64,000 bases of DNA from Nocardia vulneris (GCF_001613425.1 NZ_BDCI01000003.1:1-64000); one strand, 5' to 3'. Shown: positions 33,290 to 43,199, counted from the stretch's first letter. The notes: generated from the letters alone by a model not told the origin. Numbers and translations: made by a program.

Positions 33290-34075
33290 GTGCTGCGACT
33301 TGGCACGGTGGATCGCTCCGATGGTCGTGCACCGTATCGCCAGATCGCTGACATGCTTCGGAAGGCGATTTCGGCCGGCGAGATCGCTCCTGGCGATTCG
33401 TTGCCGTCCGAGGCCGAGTTGACTGCACATTTCGGTGTTGCCCGCATGACCGCTCGCCAAGCGGTGCAGGAGCTTCGAAATGAGGGCTTGGTCTTCGCCG
33501 AGCAGGGCCGTGGCGTCTTCGTTCGCCGCGAGCCGCCTATCCGCCGCCTTGCCTCGGATCGATTCGCCCGCAAACACCGCGCGGGCGCCGACGGTAAAGC
33601 CGCCTTCTCGGTGGAGGCCGAGAAGGCCGGGTTCGCACCCGGCGTCGATCGCATCCAGATATCTCGTTGCCCCGCTGAACTTTCCATCGCTGAGCGTCTA
33701 CGCGTGAAGCCGGGCATCGAGCTTGTCGTACGGGCGCGCCGATATCTGGCCAACGGACGTCCAGTCGAGACGGCAACGTCCTACATTCCAGCCGAGTTCG
33801 CTGCGGGGACCCTAATCGAGGAGCCCGATACCGGCCCGGGTGGGATCTACGCACGTCTTGAGGAGTCCGGCCATATCCTGGCTCGGTTCGTCGAGGAGGT
33901 GGGTGCGCGGATGCCGACGCCCGAGGAGCGCCGCGAGCTGGAGCTCGCCGACAGCGCGCCAGTGATCACCGTCGTCCGGACCGCCTACGACACCAACGAT
34001 GTCGCGGTCGAAGTGTGCGACACCGTCAAGGTCGCCAGCGCCTACCTGCTCGAGTACGACTTCCCCGCCCACTGA
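33290..34075 (+). CDS. GntR/HutC-type regulator (KorSA-like)
   Basis: This is a 261-residue transcriptional regulator with an N-terminal winged helix (PYRQIADMLRKAISAGEIAPGDSLPSEAELTAHFGVARMTARQAVQELRNEGLV) and a UTRA effector domain (about 110-255). Starts with GTG, with GAGAGGAG just upstream. Closely similar GntR proteins with a NUDIX neighbour repress transfer genes on actinobacterial integrative elements. The palindrome CTTGTCTAGACAAG just after this gene, and a half-site just before it, are likely its operators. Confidence 0.88.
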   Translation: MLRLGTVDRSDGRAPYRQIADMLRKAISAGEIAPGDSLPSEAELTAHFGVARMTARQAVQELRNEGLVFAEQGRGVFVRREPPIRRLASDRFARKHRAGADGKAAFSVEAEKAGFAPGVDRIQISRCPAELSIAERLRVKPGIELVVRARRYLANGRPVETATSYIPAEFAAGTLIEEPDTGPGGIYARLEESGHILARFVEEVGARMPTPEERRELELADSAPVITVVRTAYDTNDVAVEVCDTVKVASAYLLEYDFPAH

Positions 34076-34114
34076 ATCCGGTCGCGCCCACTCAAATTTC
34101 TCCAATCCCCTGTA

Positions 34115-34160
34115 CTTGTCTAGACAAGCTCGATACCATCGAGACCTACTTGTCTAGAGG
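34115..34160. promoter_or_regulatory. GntR operators ahead of the sugar cluster
   Basis: A perfect 14-bp palindrome CTTGTCTAGACAAG lies at 34115-34128, and a second arm CTTGTCTAG follows at 34149-34157. They lie 58-100 bp upstream of the first gene of the sugar cluster and share TTGTCTAG with the site at 33252. This suggests one GntR protein controls itself, the NUDIX gene and the cargo cluster. Confidence 0.75.
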
Positions 34161-34217
34161 AGTTCGGCACACGGCCGGACCAACCCCATGACCTCGAATG
34201 AAGAGGAGGGGACGGGG

Positions 34218-35255
34218 ATGACGAACGAACAAGATCAGCCACAACAGCGGACTTGTGGTGATGATTCGGCGAGCCACCCGCGTCTGCTATCGAGCGGCAC
34301 TAAAGTTCTTGTCACCGGCGGTGCGGGGTTCATCGGCAGCCAGGTGGTGGCGCGGCTGATGCGTATGGGAAGCCGAGTCCGGGTGATCGACGACTTGTCG
34401 ACGGGTAAGGTCGGCCAGCTACGCGAGGCGCTGGCTCTCGGGTTGTCCGACAACGATATTCGCGTCGTCGATGTGCGGAGCCGGGAGTGCGCGGCGGTGA
34501 TTGCGGAGTGGCGTCCGGATGTGGTGGTGCACCTGGCCGCGCAAGCGAGCTTGCCCGCTGCGTTGCGGTCACCGCTGGTGGATGCCGATATCAACATCAG
34601 GGGCAGCGTCAATGTGCTGGAGGCATGTAGTTGCACCGGGGTCGGACTTGTCGTATTCGCCGCCAGCGCAGCCATTTACGGCCAAGTCCCGCCCGATCGC
34701 CTGCCGGTCACAGAACAGACCCCGATCGCGCCTTGTTCCCCATACGGGCTGAGCAAAGCCACCGCGCTGCGCTATTTGGACCTGTTCGAGCGCCATCGCA
34801 AGCTTCCCTATGTCGCATTGGCAATCGGAAATGTGTACGGGCCCAGGCAGTTCGGTGTCAGTAGCGGCGTGATCCCTCGCATCGCAGCCGAGGTCGTCCG
34901 GGGCGTAGCGCCACAGATTTCGGGAGACGGTCGGCAAACTCGCGATTTCGTCTTTGTGACCGATGTCGCCGAGGCGGTGGTGGCAGCGTCTTCTGGCCGT
35001 GGCCGGGGACTAGTCAATATCAGCTCGGGCCAAGAGGCCAGTGTCACTGAGGTTTTCGACATGGTGTGCTCGCTGGCGGGTACGCAAGTGATGCCGAGAT
35101 TTGTCCCAGTTGTACCGGGCGATGCTAGGCGGATGGTCATGGACATCAGCCGTGCGCGTGCTGTGCTCGGCTGGCAGCCGCGAGTCTCGCTGCTGGACGG
35201 AATCGCCGAGGTCGTGCGGGGCGCACAGACCCCGCACGCGGAGGTCGCGGTATGA
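34218..35255 (+). CDS. NAD-dependent sugar epimerase/dehydratase (extended SDR)
   Basis: This enzyme of about 345 residues has the GalE-like cofactor motif VTGGAGFIGSQVV near 30-45, the NAD stabiliser VHLAAQASLP, and catalytic YGLSK. It would act on a nucleotide-activated sugar in the cytoplasm. The ATG at 34218 has AGGAGGGG six bases ahead; an upstream ATG at 34188 lacks one. Its stop is followed by the HprK-like gene with four bases of overlap. It begins the element's eight-gene sugar and phosphate cluster. Confidence 0.88.
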   Translation: MTNEQDQPQQRTCGDDSASHPRLLSSGTKVLVTGGAGFIGSQVVARLMRMGSRVRVIDDLSTGKVGQLREALALGLSDNDIRVVDVRSRECAAVIAEWRPDVVVHLAAQASLPAALRSPLVDADINIRGSVNVLEACSCTGVGLVVFAASAAIYGQVPPDRLPVTEQTPIAPCSPYGLSKATALRYLDLFERHRKLPYVALAIGNVYGPRQFGVSSGVIPRIAAEVVRGVAPQISGDGRQTRDFVFVTDVAEAVVAASSGRGRGLVNISSGQEASVTEVFDMVCSLAGTQVMPRFVPVVPGDARRMVMDISRARAVLGWQPRVSLLDGIAEVVRGAQTPHAEVAV

Positions 35256-36262
35256 GCCTGAAGGTCCGCACCTGTCATCTCGGACCAGTTTCGGTCGGCC
35301 TGATCACCAACAGCGACGCCGTACTCGATGTTATGGCTGAGTTCTATCAGATCAGCGAAGCTGATCCTGCTGCGTCGGAGTGGACAGTCGAGGCGACGGT
35401 CGGCCCGCTTAGTTCGGATCTGGCCATCAACTCCTGGGGTGTCGGACATGCCGTACTTCCTCGAGAGCGGCGAATTCGGTTGCACGCCAATGATCCTCGC
35501 CATCTGGCGATTACCGCGCGTAAAACCGTCCGAGAGACGCTCATTGACTACTGCGAACAGCGACGCTACATCATGCTGCACGCCTCGGTGGTGGTCGATG
35601 GCCACAGGGTGATCGTCATCGTGGGAGACAAGGGCAGTGGAAAGACCACGCTTGGCGTGAAATCGGTTCTTTCCCATGGCATGCGCTATCTGTCCAATGA
35701 TCACTTGATCGTCTACTCCGACCTGAGCTCTCCACGGGAGAGGCTGACGTTGACGTCGCTGCCGACGCCGATTCCGCTGAAGATCGGCACGTACCTCGAT
35801 CTGGAACAGAGTCTTCCGCGGCCGTGGGACGACGAGAGCTTGGACATCGACGCCTACCGCAGCGTGGATCGGGAGGAGCTCTACGGGATCGACCGGCGTG
35901 TGCTGTACACGTTCGCCGGTCTCGGGCAGCAGAACCCGATCGAAGTCGACCTCGGCGACAGCGGCTCTGGTCCGAGTGTCCTGGTTGTCTTGGCCAGCTA
36001 TACGAACGGCAGCACCAGATGGGCGCTGGTCGACGATCCCGTGAGTGCGCTGATGCCGCACGTACGCACGGATTGGATGTTCGATCCGAATCTCAACCAG
36101 CGCTACCTGCCTCGTCATCAACGCGACGTGCACGAGTACGAGGCAGACGCGCACAGGCTCGTCCGCGGGCTTGCGGAGCGAGCGAGGGTCGTCGAGTGGC
36201 GTCACCGAGGCGACCCCTCCGAAATGTTGGAAGCTGCCGGGCTGGAGGTGAGTCGGTCGTGA
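35252..36262 (+). CDS. HprK-like kinase (HPr kinase/phosphorylase fold)
   Basis: This 336-residue P-loop kinase carries GDKGSGKTT at 125-133, preceded by HASVVVDGHRV, and YLSNDHLIV further on. This layout is that of HprK-type kinases, including the small ones that modify peptide natural products; here no precursor peptide is visible. The N-terminal 100 residues are not recognised. Overlapping stops and starts with both neighbours show it is part of the sugar cluster. A protein, sugar or peptide substrate is possible. Confidence 0.75.
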   Translation: MSLKVRTCHLGPVSVGLITNSDAVLDVMAEFYQISEADPAASEWTVEATVGPLSSDLAINSWGVGHAVLPRERRIRLHANDPRHLAITARKTVRETLIDYCEQRRYIMLHASVVVDGHRVIVIVGDKGSGKTTLGVKSVLSHGMRYLSNDHLIVYSDLSSPRERLTLTSLPTPIPLKIGTYLDLEQSLPRPWDDESLDIDAYRSVDREELYGIDRRVLYTFAGLGQQNPIEVDLGDSGSGPSVLVVLASYTNGSTRWALVDDPVSALMPHVRTDWMFDPNLNQRYLPRHQRDVHEYEADAHRLVRGLAERARVVEWRHRGDPSEMLEAAGLEVSRS

Positions 36263-37194
36263 CACCGCTGGTCAGTGTGGTGATCCCGACCTACAACCGC
36301 CCGGAAATGCTGCGGTCAGCGCTGTCGAGCGTGGCCAATCAACGTGGGCTCGCCGGCGAGGTCGAGGTGATCGTCGTCAATGACGCAGGCACCGAGGTCA
36401 GCAGCACGGTCGAGGCGGTCCGCGACCGTGGCGTGCGTGCTCGACTGATCGACCTCCCGTCCAACCGGGGCCTGCCTATGGCCCGCAATATCGGAATCGA
36501 CTCGGCCCGAGGACAATTCCTCGCACTCCTCGATGACGACGATGTCTTCCTGCCCGACCATCTGGCCACCATGATCGCCGCGATCGAGCGCGAGAACGTC
36601 GATGCCGCCTACGGAATCTGCCCCGTGAGTACAACGCGGGTCGACCCGGCGCTGCCGCAGCGGCTCGAGGGTTGGTCTCACCCGTTCGACGGCGAGCTAC
36701 TGTCGGTGGCCAATTTCATCTCGGTCCATGCCGCCGTCATACGGATGCCACCGGCCGCTGCTCGCTATGACCCCGGATTGTCCGCGCTCGAGGACTGGGA
36801 CATGTGGCTGCGACTGATCCGCGAGCAGGGCTACCGATTCCACCACGTACCTGAGCCGACGGTGATCTATCACCGGCTCCCCGAGCAGCACAGCATGTGC
36901 GGAGCGACTATGTCCGATGCTGCGGCGCTGTCGGTTTTCGGTCGACTCGCCCAGCGGATCTGGGCACGCTGGCCAGCGAGCACAGCGCGTTCACAACGGT
37001 TCCGTCTCTACATTGCGGTCGTGTACTGGGAGGCACTGACCGTGGTCGCCGAAGGCGGCACACTGGCCGGGGACTTCTTCCAGCGCTGTATGGGTGAGAT
37101 CGCGGCCACCTGGCATGGCGATCAATCCGAATCCGACCTGCCCGACCGCATCATCGCCTCGATCCAGGAGCGCCGTGTCGACCTTGCCCGATGA
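36259..37194 (+). CDS. Family 2 glycosyltransferase
   Basis: This 311-residue inverting glycosyltransferase has the GT-A core VSVVIPTYNRPEMLRSALSSV, the DXD motif DDDDVF in FLALLDDDDVFLPDHL, and ALEDWDMWLRLI further on. It would transfer a sugar from a nucleotide donor at the inner face of the membrane or in the cytoplasm; no membrane helix is visible. The GTG at 36259 overlaps the kinase stop as GTGA. It is followed immediately by the small-molecule kinase gene. Confidence 0.9.
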   Translation: MTPLVSVVIPTYNRPEMLRSALSSVANQRGLAGEVEVIVVNDAGTEVSSTVEAVRDRGVRARLIDLPSNRGLPMARNIGIDSARGQFLALLDDDDVFLPDHLATMIAAIERENVDAAYGICPVSTTRVDPALPQRLEGWSHPFDGELLSVANFISVHAAVIRMPPAAARYDPGLSALEDWDMWLRLIREQGYRFHHVPEPTVIYHRLPEQHSMCGATMSDAAALSVFGRLAQRIWARWPASTARSQRFRLYIAVVYWEALTVVAEGGTLAGDFFQRCMGEIAATWHGDQSESDLPDRIIASIQERRVDLAR

Positions 37195-38032
37195 CCTCGC
37201 TGCCGCTACTCGCGCGGCCGAGATCCAGATCACCACGGTCTTGCAGCAGACCGATAAGACGGTACTGGCCAAAGGCACACGCCGCGGTCGACCGGTCGCC
37301 GTCAAGTTCCTCCGCAGCGCCGACCCCTTCTGGGCAGGAAAATGGCGTCACGAATTGTCGGTCTACCAACTCTTCGATCGAATGCCCGCCCCGGTGCGTG
37401 TTCCGCGGCTCGTCGACACCGACAACGCCCAGATCATGGTGTTGGAATGGATCGAGGGCACACCCGTTGCCACCGATCGTTACCCTGCACAACCGATCAC
37501 CGACCACCGCACCGAGGTGATTCTGTCTTGTGTGACGGCCTTGAATCGCTGGCGGCCACCCTCTGGCGCGTTCGAGGTCATCTTCGACTACCCCGACCGA
37601 TTCCGCCGTTATCACGCACTGAGCTATCTCACCGACGCCGATCACGTTGTCCTGCAACGGCTTCTCGCGAGGACCGGCCAGCCCGATCAGCCCAACCATG
37701 GTGACCCCCTGGCCAGCAACATTCTGCTAGACGATCGAGACCAGGCCATCCTGCTCGACTGGGAGTTCACCGGACTGTTCCTGCCCGGCTTCGATCTGGC
37801 GATGCTGCACACCCACCTCGGCGCGAACACACCACAGCTCAAAACCCGCATCGACGCCGCGGTCGCCGAGGCCGGCATCGAAACACCTTTCGTGCTCAAC
37901 CTGGCGGCAGTGCTCACCCGCGAGCTCCGCATCCACCGCGAGTTGCCCGACGGTCCGCTCCGCCAGACCACGCTGCCTGTCATCGAAACCGCCTGGGAGC
38001 ACGCCCGGCAACGGATTCACCGGCTCGGATAG
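37175..38032 (+). CDS. Aminoglycoside-phosphotransferase-fold kinase
   Basis: This 285-residue small-molecule kinase has the phosphate-transfer motif NHGDPLASNILLDD, which contains the catalytic HxDxxxxN pattern, and the metal-binding DWEF further on. The N-terminal lobe carries VAVKFL with the ATP-anchoring Lys. Substrates in this fold include sugars, choline, aminoglycosides and homoserine. In this position a sugar or sugar alcohol is likely. The GTG at 37175 has AGGAG ahead and lies inside the end of the GT2 gene, a 20-base overlap. Confidence 0.82.
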   Translation: MSTLPDDLAAATRAAEIQITTVLQQTDKTVLAKGTRRGRPVAVKFLRSADPFWAGKWRHELSVYQLFDRMPAPVRVPRLVDTDNAQIMVLEWIEGTPVATDRYPAQPITDHRTEVILSCVTALNRWRPPSGAFEVIFDYPDRFRRYHALSYLTDADHVVLQRLLARTGQPDQPNHGDPLASNILLDDRDQAILLDWEFTGLFLPGFDLAMLHTHLGANTPQLKTRIDAAVAEAGIETPFVLNLAAVLTRELRIHRELPDGPLRQTTLPVIETAWEHARQRIHRLG

Positions 38033-38042
38033 GAAGTTCGAG

Positions 38043-39167
38043 ATGCATATCGCGATGGTCCACCGAGATCTCCACCAACGAACTCGCGGAGGCATCTGCA
38101 CGCTGTATCGCGCCCTCGCCTCCTCCATGGCGACCCGAGGACATCGGATCACCCTGATCACTCAAGAAGCCCCAGACCCCGTAGTCGTGGAGGGTGTGCG
38201 TGTCGTGACAATGCCTCGTACCGAAGACCTTGTGGCGCATCGCGCAGGAGTGGCGAAGCTGCTGTGGCAGATCGAACCGGATGTGATCGACTGCTCGACT
38301 TGGGAAGCCGAAACGCTGACCTACCTCACCGACTTGCGCCCCGGCCGTGCGCCGGTGCTGGTGCGGGGCGAGTTCAGCGCCCGCACGATCGGTGCGCCGC
38401 AACTGGCGCACGACGAGCGACAGCTTGTCCGACGTGCAGACCGAGTGATCGCCGTCAGCCACTACGCCGCCCGCGACCTGGCTGACGCCTACGACATCGC
38501 TGCTCCAGCGGTGATCTATAACGGCATCGACCGCAGACGTTTCTGCCCCGGCCCACACCGAGCGCCCACCAGTGGCTTGTGGGTGTCGCTCAACGACGAG
38601 GGCGAATTGATCGACCCGACGCCGATTAGGACGCTGCTCGAATCGGGTCGACCGGTGCCACCGTTCACACCTGATCCGCGCGGGCGAATCCGGTTGGTGT
38701 GGGTAGGAAAGATCACGCCGATGAAGGGCTGGGACCTCCTCGAACAGATCGCCACCCAACTACGCGACACCGCCGTCATCACCGCCGTGCTGGGGCACTC
38801 CGCCCGATACTGCCCAGTGACGCCCAAATCCGCTCCTATCACGGTGCTCCATGACCTCGACGACACCGACATGCCCACTGTCTATCGCAGCGCTGACTGG
38901 CTCCTGTCGACCAGCCGCTGGGAGGGATTCGGGCTGGCCATCGCCGAAGCAATCGCCTGCGGCACACCAGTACTCCTGCCCGAGCACCTCGGCGTCGCAC
39001 CTGAACTACTGGCCTCCGGCGGCGGCTACACCTACCGCGACGTCGACGACCTCGCCCGTCTCCTCACCACCCGCACACCAAGGTCCGGAACACTGCCAAG
39101 TCATTTCGACTGGGGCCTCAACGCTGCCACCACCCTCGATCACTACCGGCAACTCGTCCACGGATAG
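38043..39167 (+). CDS. Family 4 glycosyltransferase (1)
   Basis: This 374-residue retaining GT-B enzyme has an N-terminal acceptor domain (VHRDLHQRTRGGICTLYRALA), the nucleotide-sugar domain (RIRLVWVGKITPMKGWDLLEQ), and the E-x7-E region EGFGLAIAEAIACGTPVLLPE. It has no membrane segments. Its closest neighbour in this cluster is the second GT4, with which it is only about 10% identical by eye, so they probably make different linkages. It follows the kinase by 10 bp. Confidence 0.88.
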   Translation: MHIAMVHRDLHQRTRGGICTLYRALASSMATRGHRITLITQEAPDPVVVEGVRVVTMPRTEDLVAHRAGVAKLLWQIEPDVIDCSTWEAETLTYLTDLRPGRAPVLVRGEFSARTIGAPQLAHDERQLVRRADRVIAVSHYAARDLADAYDIAAPAVIYNGIDRRRFCPGPHRAPTSGLWVSLNDEGELIDPTPIRTLLESGRPVPPFTPDPRGRIRLVWVGKITPMKGWDLLEQIATQLRDTAVITAVLGHSARYCPVTPKSAPITVLHDLDDTDMPTVYRSADWLLSTSRWEGFGLAIAEAIACGTPVLLPEHLGVAPELLASGGGYTYRDVDDLARLLTTRTPRSGTLPSHFDWGLNAATTLDHYRQLVHG

Positions 39168-39170
39168 CCC

Positions 39171-40307
39171 ATGCAGATTCTGCTGATCGGCCCCACCGGC
39201 GGCGAAGGCAGCCTCCCGCCGTACCTGAACGTCCTCGCGACCGGCCTCCGTGAACACGGCGCCCAGGTCGACCGGCTGGGCTTCCCCGAAGTCCCCTACG
39301 AGCCTTCGCAATCAGCGTTCTGGCCAGCGGAGCGCATCATCGAAGCCGCGGAAAAGCTGCTCGCCGCCGTCGACCTCAACGCCTATGACGTGCTCAGCGT
39401 CCACTACGGAAACCTAGAAATCGAGCAACTCCTACCCAGCCTCTGGGCTCGCCAGACGTATCGACCGCCCGCGATCTATCACGTTCACAGCCTCGACTGG
39501 ACGCTGTTCACCACTCACGTCCCGGACCCGCAGCTACGAGTGCTCGTGGACTGCGCCATCGATGCCATGGACGGCTTTGTCTTCTTCGGCGAGTACGCCC
39601 GGACACAACTCACGCGACAACATCGCATCCGGGTTCCCTCGGTCGTCAGCTGGCTGCCCACCACGATCCCACCCCACCCCGGAACCGACGCAACGGCAGC
39701 GTTGCGGTCGGCACTCGCTCGCGGCGACCATCGCCCTGTAGCCACTCTCTACGGGTACGCCGCCCCGTGGAAGGACCTCGCAGCGTTACTTCGCGCCTGC
39801 ACTCTCACTCGCTGTCCCAGCATGATGGTGGTCGCTGGACCTTTCTGGGAGGACCCCGAGCAAGCAGGAACCGATCTGAGCCGAGAAGTCCAGACTGGGC
39901 GGAAGTACGGCGCTACCGAGGTCCTCGTCGTGCCGGCCTACCTCGGCCCCGGAGACCGCGAAGCTCTCCTCCAACGATCGAGCTTCGGAGTCTTTCCCTA
40001 CCGCGCCCACCCCACCTTTCAAGGCAGCGGCGCCATCGCCGACTACCTCTCCCACGGAATCCCCGTTCTAGCAACAGATATCGCCAATATGACCGAACTC
40101 ATCGGCGACGCCGGATACATCATCCGCCCCGGCGACGACATCGCCTTCGCCCGCGCGCTCGACCGGCTCACTTCCGACACCGAACACCGAAGCGAACTCG
40201 CGCGCAACGCCCGACGACGCTCGCACCTGTTCAGCGCATCCCACCACGCAGCGCAATGCCTACAGCTCTACAACAGGGTCATCGGCACCCGGACACGATC
40301 CTCATGA
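39171..40307 (+). CDS. Family 4 glycosyltransferase (2)
   Basis: This is a 378-residue GT-B enzyme. The C-terminal donor domain is recognised by FGVFPYRAHPTFQGSGAIADYLSHGIPVLATDI, the GT4 E-x7-E-like region, although the first Glu is replaced by Gln/Gly in this stretch. The N-terminal half reads IGPTGGEGSLPPYLNVLATGL, with a glycine-rich acceptor loop. It starts three bases after the first GT4 and its stop overlaps the phosphatase start as ATGA. Acceptor and donor are unknown. Confidence 0.85.
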   Translation: MQILLIGPTGGEGSLPPYLNVLATGLREHGAQVDRLGFPEVPYEPSQSAFWPAERIIEAAEKLLAAVDLNAYDVLSVHYGNLEIEQLLPSLWARQTYRPPAIYHVHSLDWTLFTTHVPDPQLRVLVDCAIDAMDGFVFFGEYARTQLTRQHRIRVPSVVSWLPTTIPPHPGTDATAALRSALARGDHRPVATLYGYAAPWKDLAALLRACTLTRCPSMMVVAGPFWEDPEQAGTDLSREVQTGRKYGATEVLVVPAYLGPGDREALLQRSSFGVFPYRAHPTFQGSGAIADYLSHGIPVLATDIANMTELIGDAGYIIRPGDDIAFARALDRLTSDTEHRSELARNARRRSHLFSASHHAAQCLQLYNRVIGTRTRSS

Positions 40308-41011
40308 ACCACACACCCGGCGAACTGCTGATCGCACGCCACGGCGAAGCGCACTGTAACCGCGACGGAACGATCGGCGGCCCCGCTGGCTGCCGCGGCC
40401 TCACCGACCACGGCCGACAACAAATCGAACTGCTCGCACAGAAACTCGGACGCCGCCAGTTCACGCAACCCGTCTGCGCCATCTATGCCTCTCCACTACG
40501 GCGCACGCAAGAAAGCGCAGCCCTCATCGGCATGCACCTGGGCATCACGCCCGAAACGGTCGCGGACCTGGCTGAGCAAGACCACGGCAGTGCGGACGGG
40601 CGGCCGTGGCACGACGTGGTCACCGAGTACGGCGGCATTCCCGCCCTCGACCCTGACCGACCACTGACGCCCGGCGGCGAAACCTGGCGCGACTACATTC
40701 ATCGATCGAGCGACGCCATCGACCGAATCCTCGCCCAGCACAACGATGATCGTGTCCTGATCGTCGGGCACGGCGAAACCGTCGACGCGGCTTTCCACTA
40801 CTTCCTCGACATGCCAGTCAGCATCCGGTCCACAGCGGCCGTAGCCACCTTCCACGCAAGCCTCACCACCTGGCAACAGCAACCCCTCGCCTGGACCAAG
40901 CCGACCATAGGACTCCGATGGACCCTCACCTCGCAGAACGACATCCACCATCTCGAATCCGCTGAGTGCCGATCCGCCCGCAGCGTCGACGGTGGCCCTG
41001 GTGAACGGTAA
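40304..41011 (+). CDS. Histidine phosphatase-family protein
   Basis: This 235-residue enzyme of the phosphoglycerate-mutase-like branch has the catalytic RHGE motif in LLIARHGEAHCN near 12-15, a second conserved Arg in SPLRRTQESA, and a later GHGET segment. It would remove a phosphate from a small molecule, closing a kinase-transferase-phosphatase set with the cluster's kinases. The ATG overlaps the second GT4 stop. The C-terminal 40 residues extend beyond the family core. Confidence 0.88.
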   Translation: MNHTPGELLIARHGEAHCNRDGTIGGPAGCRGLTDHGRQQIELLAQKLGRRQFTQPVCAIYASPLRRTQESAALIGMHLGITPETVADLAEQDHGSADGRPWHDVVTEYGGIPALDPDRPLTPGGETWRDYIHRSSDAIDRILAQHNDDRVLIVGHGETVDAAFHYFLDMPVSIRSTAAVATFHASLTTWQQQPLAWTKPTIGLRWTLTSQNDIHHLESAECRSARSVDGGPGER

Positions 41012-41196
41012 GAGTCTTGTCAGGTGGAGTGGAAGGAAGCCGCGAAACCGATACGCTTCGCCGGGCTTCCAAGCAATTGCACCGGTATCGGAACCTGCCC
41101 TTGTGACTTTCGGCGACCATGGCATGGACGACCTCGAAAGCCAGCGTCGGAGACGAGGAGCGCACGAGCGAGGCGACAGCCTCATAAGGAGCAGCA

Positions 41197-42099
41197 ATGT
41201 TTGATCGCGACACCCTCGATGTGATCGTAACGAACACCTGCGCCGACACCTGCGCTCAGACCTTCGGGTTGAACGGACGCGACGAAGCACGGGCCTGGCT
41301 GGTCCAGTTGATCGTTGAACGGGGGTTCATCGCCGACCACTTGCCCGCACCAATGTCACGGCGGCGCAGCCCCTCCGGTTACTTCCTTCTCATCGACGGG
41401 CTCCTCGCCCTTCCGCTCGCTGAAGGCCACGACCGCGACGGCCGCTCACAGTGGATAGCGACCAATTGCGTTGGCTTCCCCGTGGATCGGTCGATCGATC
41501 CGCTCTCACTACACGGGCACGAACTACTCGCCCACGTGAACTTCACCGTGCACGCGATCCAACGATTTCAGCAGCGTGGCGGCGGAGACCTTGACCAGCA
41601 GCACGCCAGATTCCAGCTCACCGATCGACTTGCCCCAACAGCGCGCGCCAGCTCCGGCCCACCAGACTGGTGGCGATCAGCTCAACCCGCGTTGTTCTAC
41701 CTGATCGCTGGCACCGCCGACGAGTACTGCCTACCCTGCCGCGCAGGTGATGCACGTCACGCCTTCGAAGCCACCACCTTCATGCACCGAGCCGCGCATC
41801 TATTCGAATGCGACTCCACCGACCTCACCGGCCACTGCCGGCTGGACCCACACCGCCTCCCGCCCGGAAGCCGAACCGAACGACACGCTCGACAACTGCT
41901 CCACCGCGGCGGCAAACTGTCATGGCATCGGCCATCATTCGTCGACCATCCCGACCCACGGACAAAATGGTGGCTTCACTTCAGCGACAAGATCGCTGCG
42001 CCGATCGCTTGGGCACCTAACGACGAACAACACCCCCTGATCATCCTCGACGTGTCAGACGGCAGGCACTGGTGGAGGCGAATTATCGACCGACACTAG
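41197..42099 (+). CDS. Hypothetical 300-residue protein, last gene of the sugar cluster
   Basis: I do not recognise this 300-residue protein. It has no membrane segment and no signal peptide; it contains many Trp, His and Cys (such as YCLPCRAGD). It has a ribosome-binding site (AAGGAGCAGCA) six bases ahead of its ATG and shares strand and codon use with the sugar cluster. Its stop codon TAG lies at the edge of the IS630 insertion, and the same TAG would be read in the empty site, so the protein is not truncated by it. Confidence 0.7.
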   Translation: MFDRDTLDVIVTNTCADTCAQTFGLNGRDEARAWLVQLIVERGFIADHLPAPMSRRRSPSGYFLLIDGLLALPLAEGHDRDGRSQWIATNCVGFPVDRSIDPLSLHGHELLAHVNFTVHAIQRFQQRGGGDLDQQHARFQLTDRLAPTARASSGPPDWWRSAQPALFYLIAGTADEYCLPCRAGDARHAFEATTFMHRAAHLFECDSTDLTGHCRLDPHRLPPGSRTERHARQLLHRGGKLSWHRPSFVDHPDPRTKWWLHFSDKIAAPIAWAPNDEQHPLIILDVSDGRHWWRRIIDRH

Positions 42100-43199
42100 T
42101 GTTCTGCGCCTGAAATGCGTTGGAGATATCGGCCAAGGGAGTTGAGGATTTCCTCGGCTGTCTTGCGCCAGACGAACGGGCGGGGGTTCTGGTTCCAGTG
42201 CTCGATCCAGCTTGTGACGTCTTTCTCCAGTGCCGCAACGCTTTTGTGGACACCGCGGCGGGTGAGTTGATCGGTGAGGTAGCCGAACCAGCGTTCGACT
42301 TGATTGAGCCAGGATGAGCCTGTCGGTGTGAAGTGCACGTGGAAACGGTGGTGGCGGGCGAGCCATTGGTTGACGATCGGGGTCTTGTGGGTCGCCAGGT
42401 TGTCGCAGATCAGGTGGACATCGAGCTCGGCGGGCACCGCTTTGTCGATCGAGACCAGGAACTTCTTGAACTCGGTGGCCCGATGGCGGCGGTGCAGTTC
42501 GCCGATCACGGTGCCGTCGGCGATGTTGAACGCGGCGAACAGGCTGGTGGTGCCGTGGCGGGCGTAGTCGTGGGTGCGGCGCTCAGGCATGCCCGGCATC
42601 ATCGGCAGCACCGGCTGGGATCTGTCGAGAGCTTGCATCTGCGATTTCTCGTCCACACACAACACCACGGCTCGCTCGGGCGGATTGTGATACAGGCCAA
42701 CAACATCGACCACTTTCTCCACGAACAGCGGATCAGTCGACATCTTGAACCCGTCGACCAGATGCGGCTTCAACTCGAACCGTCGCCAGATCCGCCCGAT
42801 CGTCGATTTCGACAGCCCGGTCCGCTCGGCCATCGATGACCGCGACCAATGCGTGGCATTGCGCGGAGTCTGCTCCAACGTCAACGCCACCACCTGTTCC
42901 ACCCGATCCAGCAGCACAGACGGCGGCCGGCCCGGCCGCGGCTCATCAGCCAGCCCGGGCAGACCATGCTCGATGAACCGCTTACGCCATTTCGCCACGG
43001 GCATCGCCGTCACACCCACCACCGCGGCAACATGCGCGTTCGCCGCCCCCGGCTCCGCACACGCCAGCACGATCCGGCACCGCAACGCATACGCCTGCGT
43101 CGAGGTCGCCGCCCGCGCACCCCGCACCAACTCCCGCCGCTGCTCCTCCGTCACGGTCAACACCGGACCCGACCTCGGCCTCCCAGTCCTCACCACCAC
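42096..43199 (-). CDS. IS630-family transposase
   Basis: This 367-residue transposase has an N-terminal helix-turn-helix ([23 protein letters not shown] ... [20 protein letters not shown]), a second winged-helix segment, and the DDE domain with [21 protein letters not shown] and [12 protein letters not shown]. The DDE triad is present and the reading frame is intact, so the element could be active. Its stop codon lies across the target duplication, being completed by the flanking base. No frameshift is seen. Confidence 0.95.
   Translation of the reverse strand: MVVRTGRPRSGPVLTVTEEQRRELVRGARAATSTQAYALRCRIVLACAEPGAANAHVAAVVGVTAMPVAKWRKRFIEHGLPGLADEPRPGRPPSVLLDRVEQVVALTLEQTPRNATHWSRSSMAERTGLSKSTIGRIWRRFELKPHLVDGFKMSTDPLFVEKVVDVVGLYHNPPERAVVLCVDEKSQMQALDRSQPVLPMMPGMPERRTHDYARHGTTSLFAAFNIADGTVIGELHRRHRATEFKKFLVSIDKAVPAELDVHLICDNLATHKTPIVNQWLARHHRFHVHFTPTGSSWLNQVERWFGYLTDQLTRRGVHKSVAALEKDVTSWIEHWNQNPRPFVWRKTAEEILNSLGRYLQRISGAEH

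Noticed and set aside
41197..42099. Truncation of the last sugar-cluster gene by the IS630 insertion
   Set aside because: Removing the insertion and one TA copy leaves the same TAG at the same position, so the reading frame ends there in both cases.
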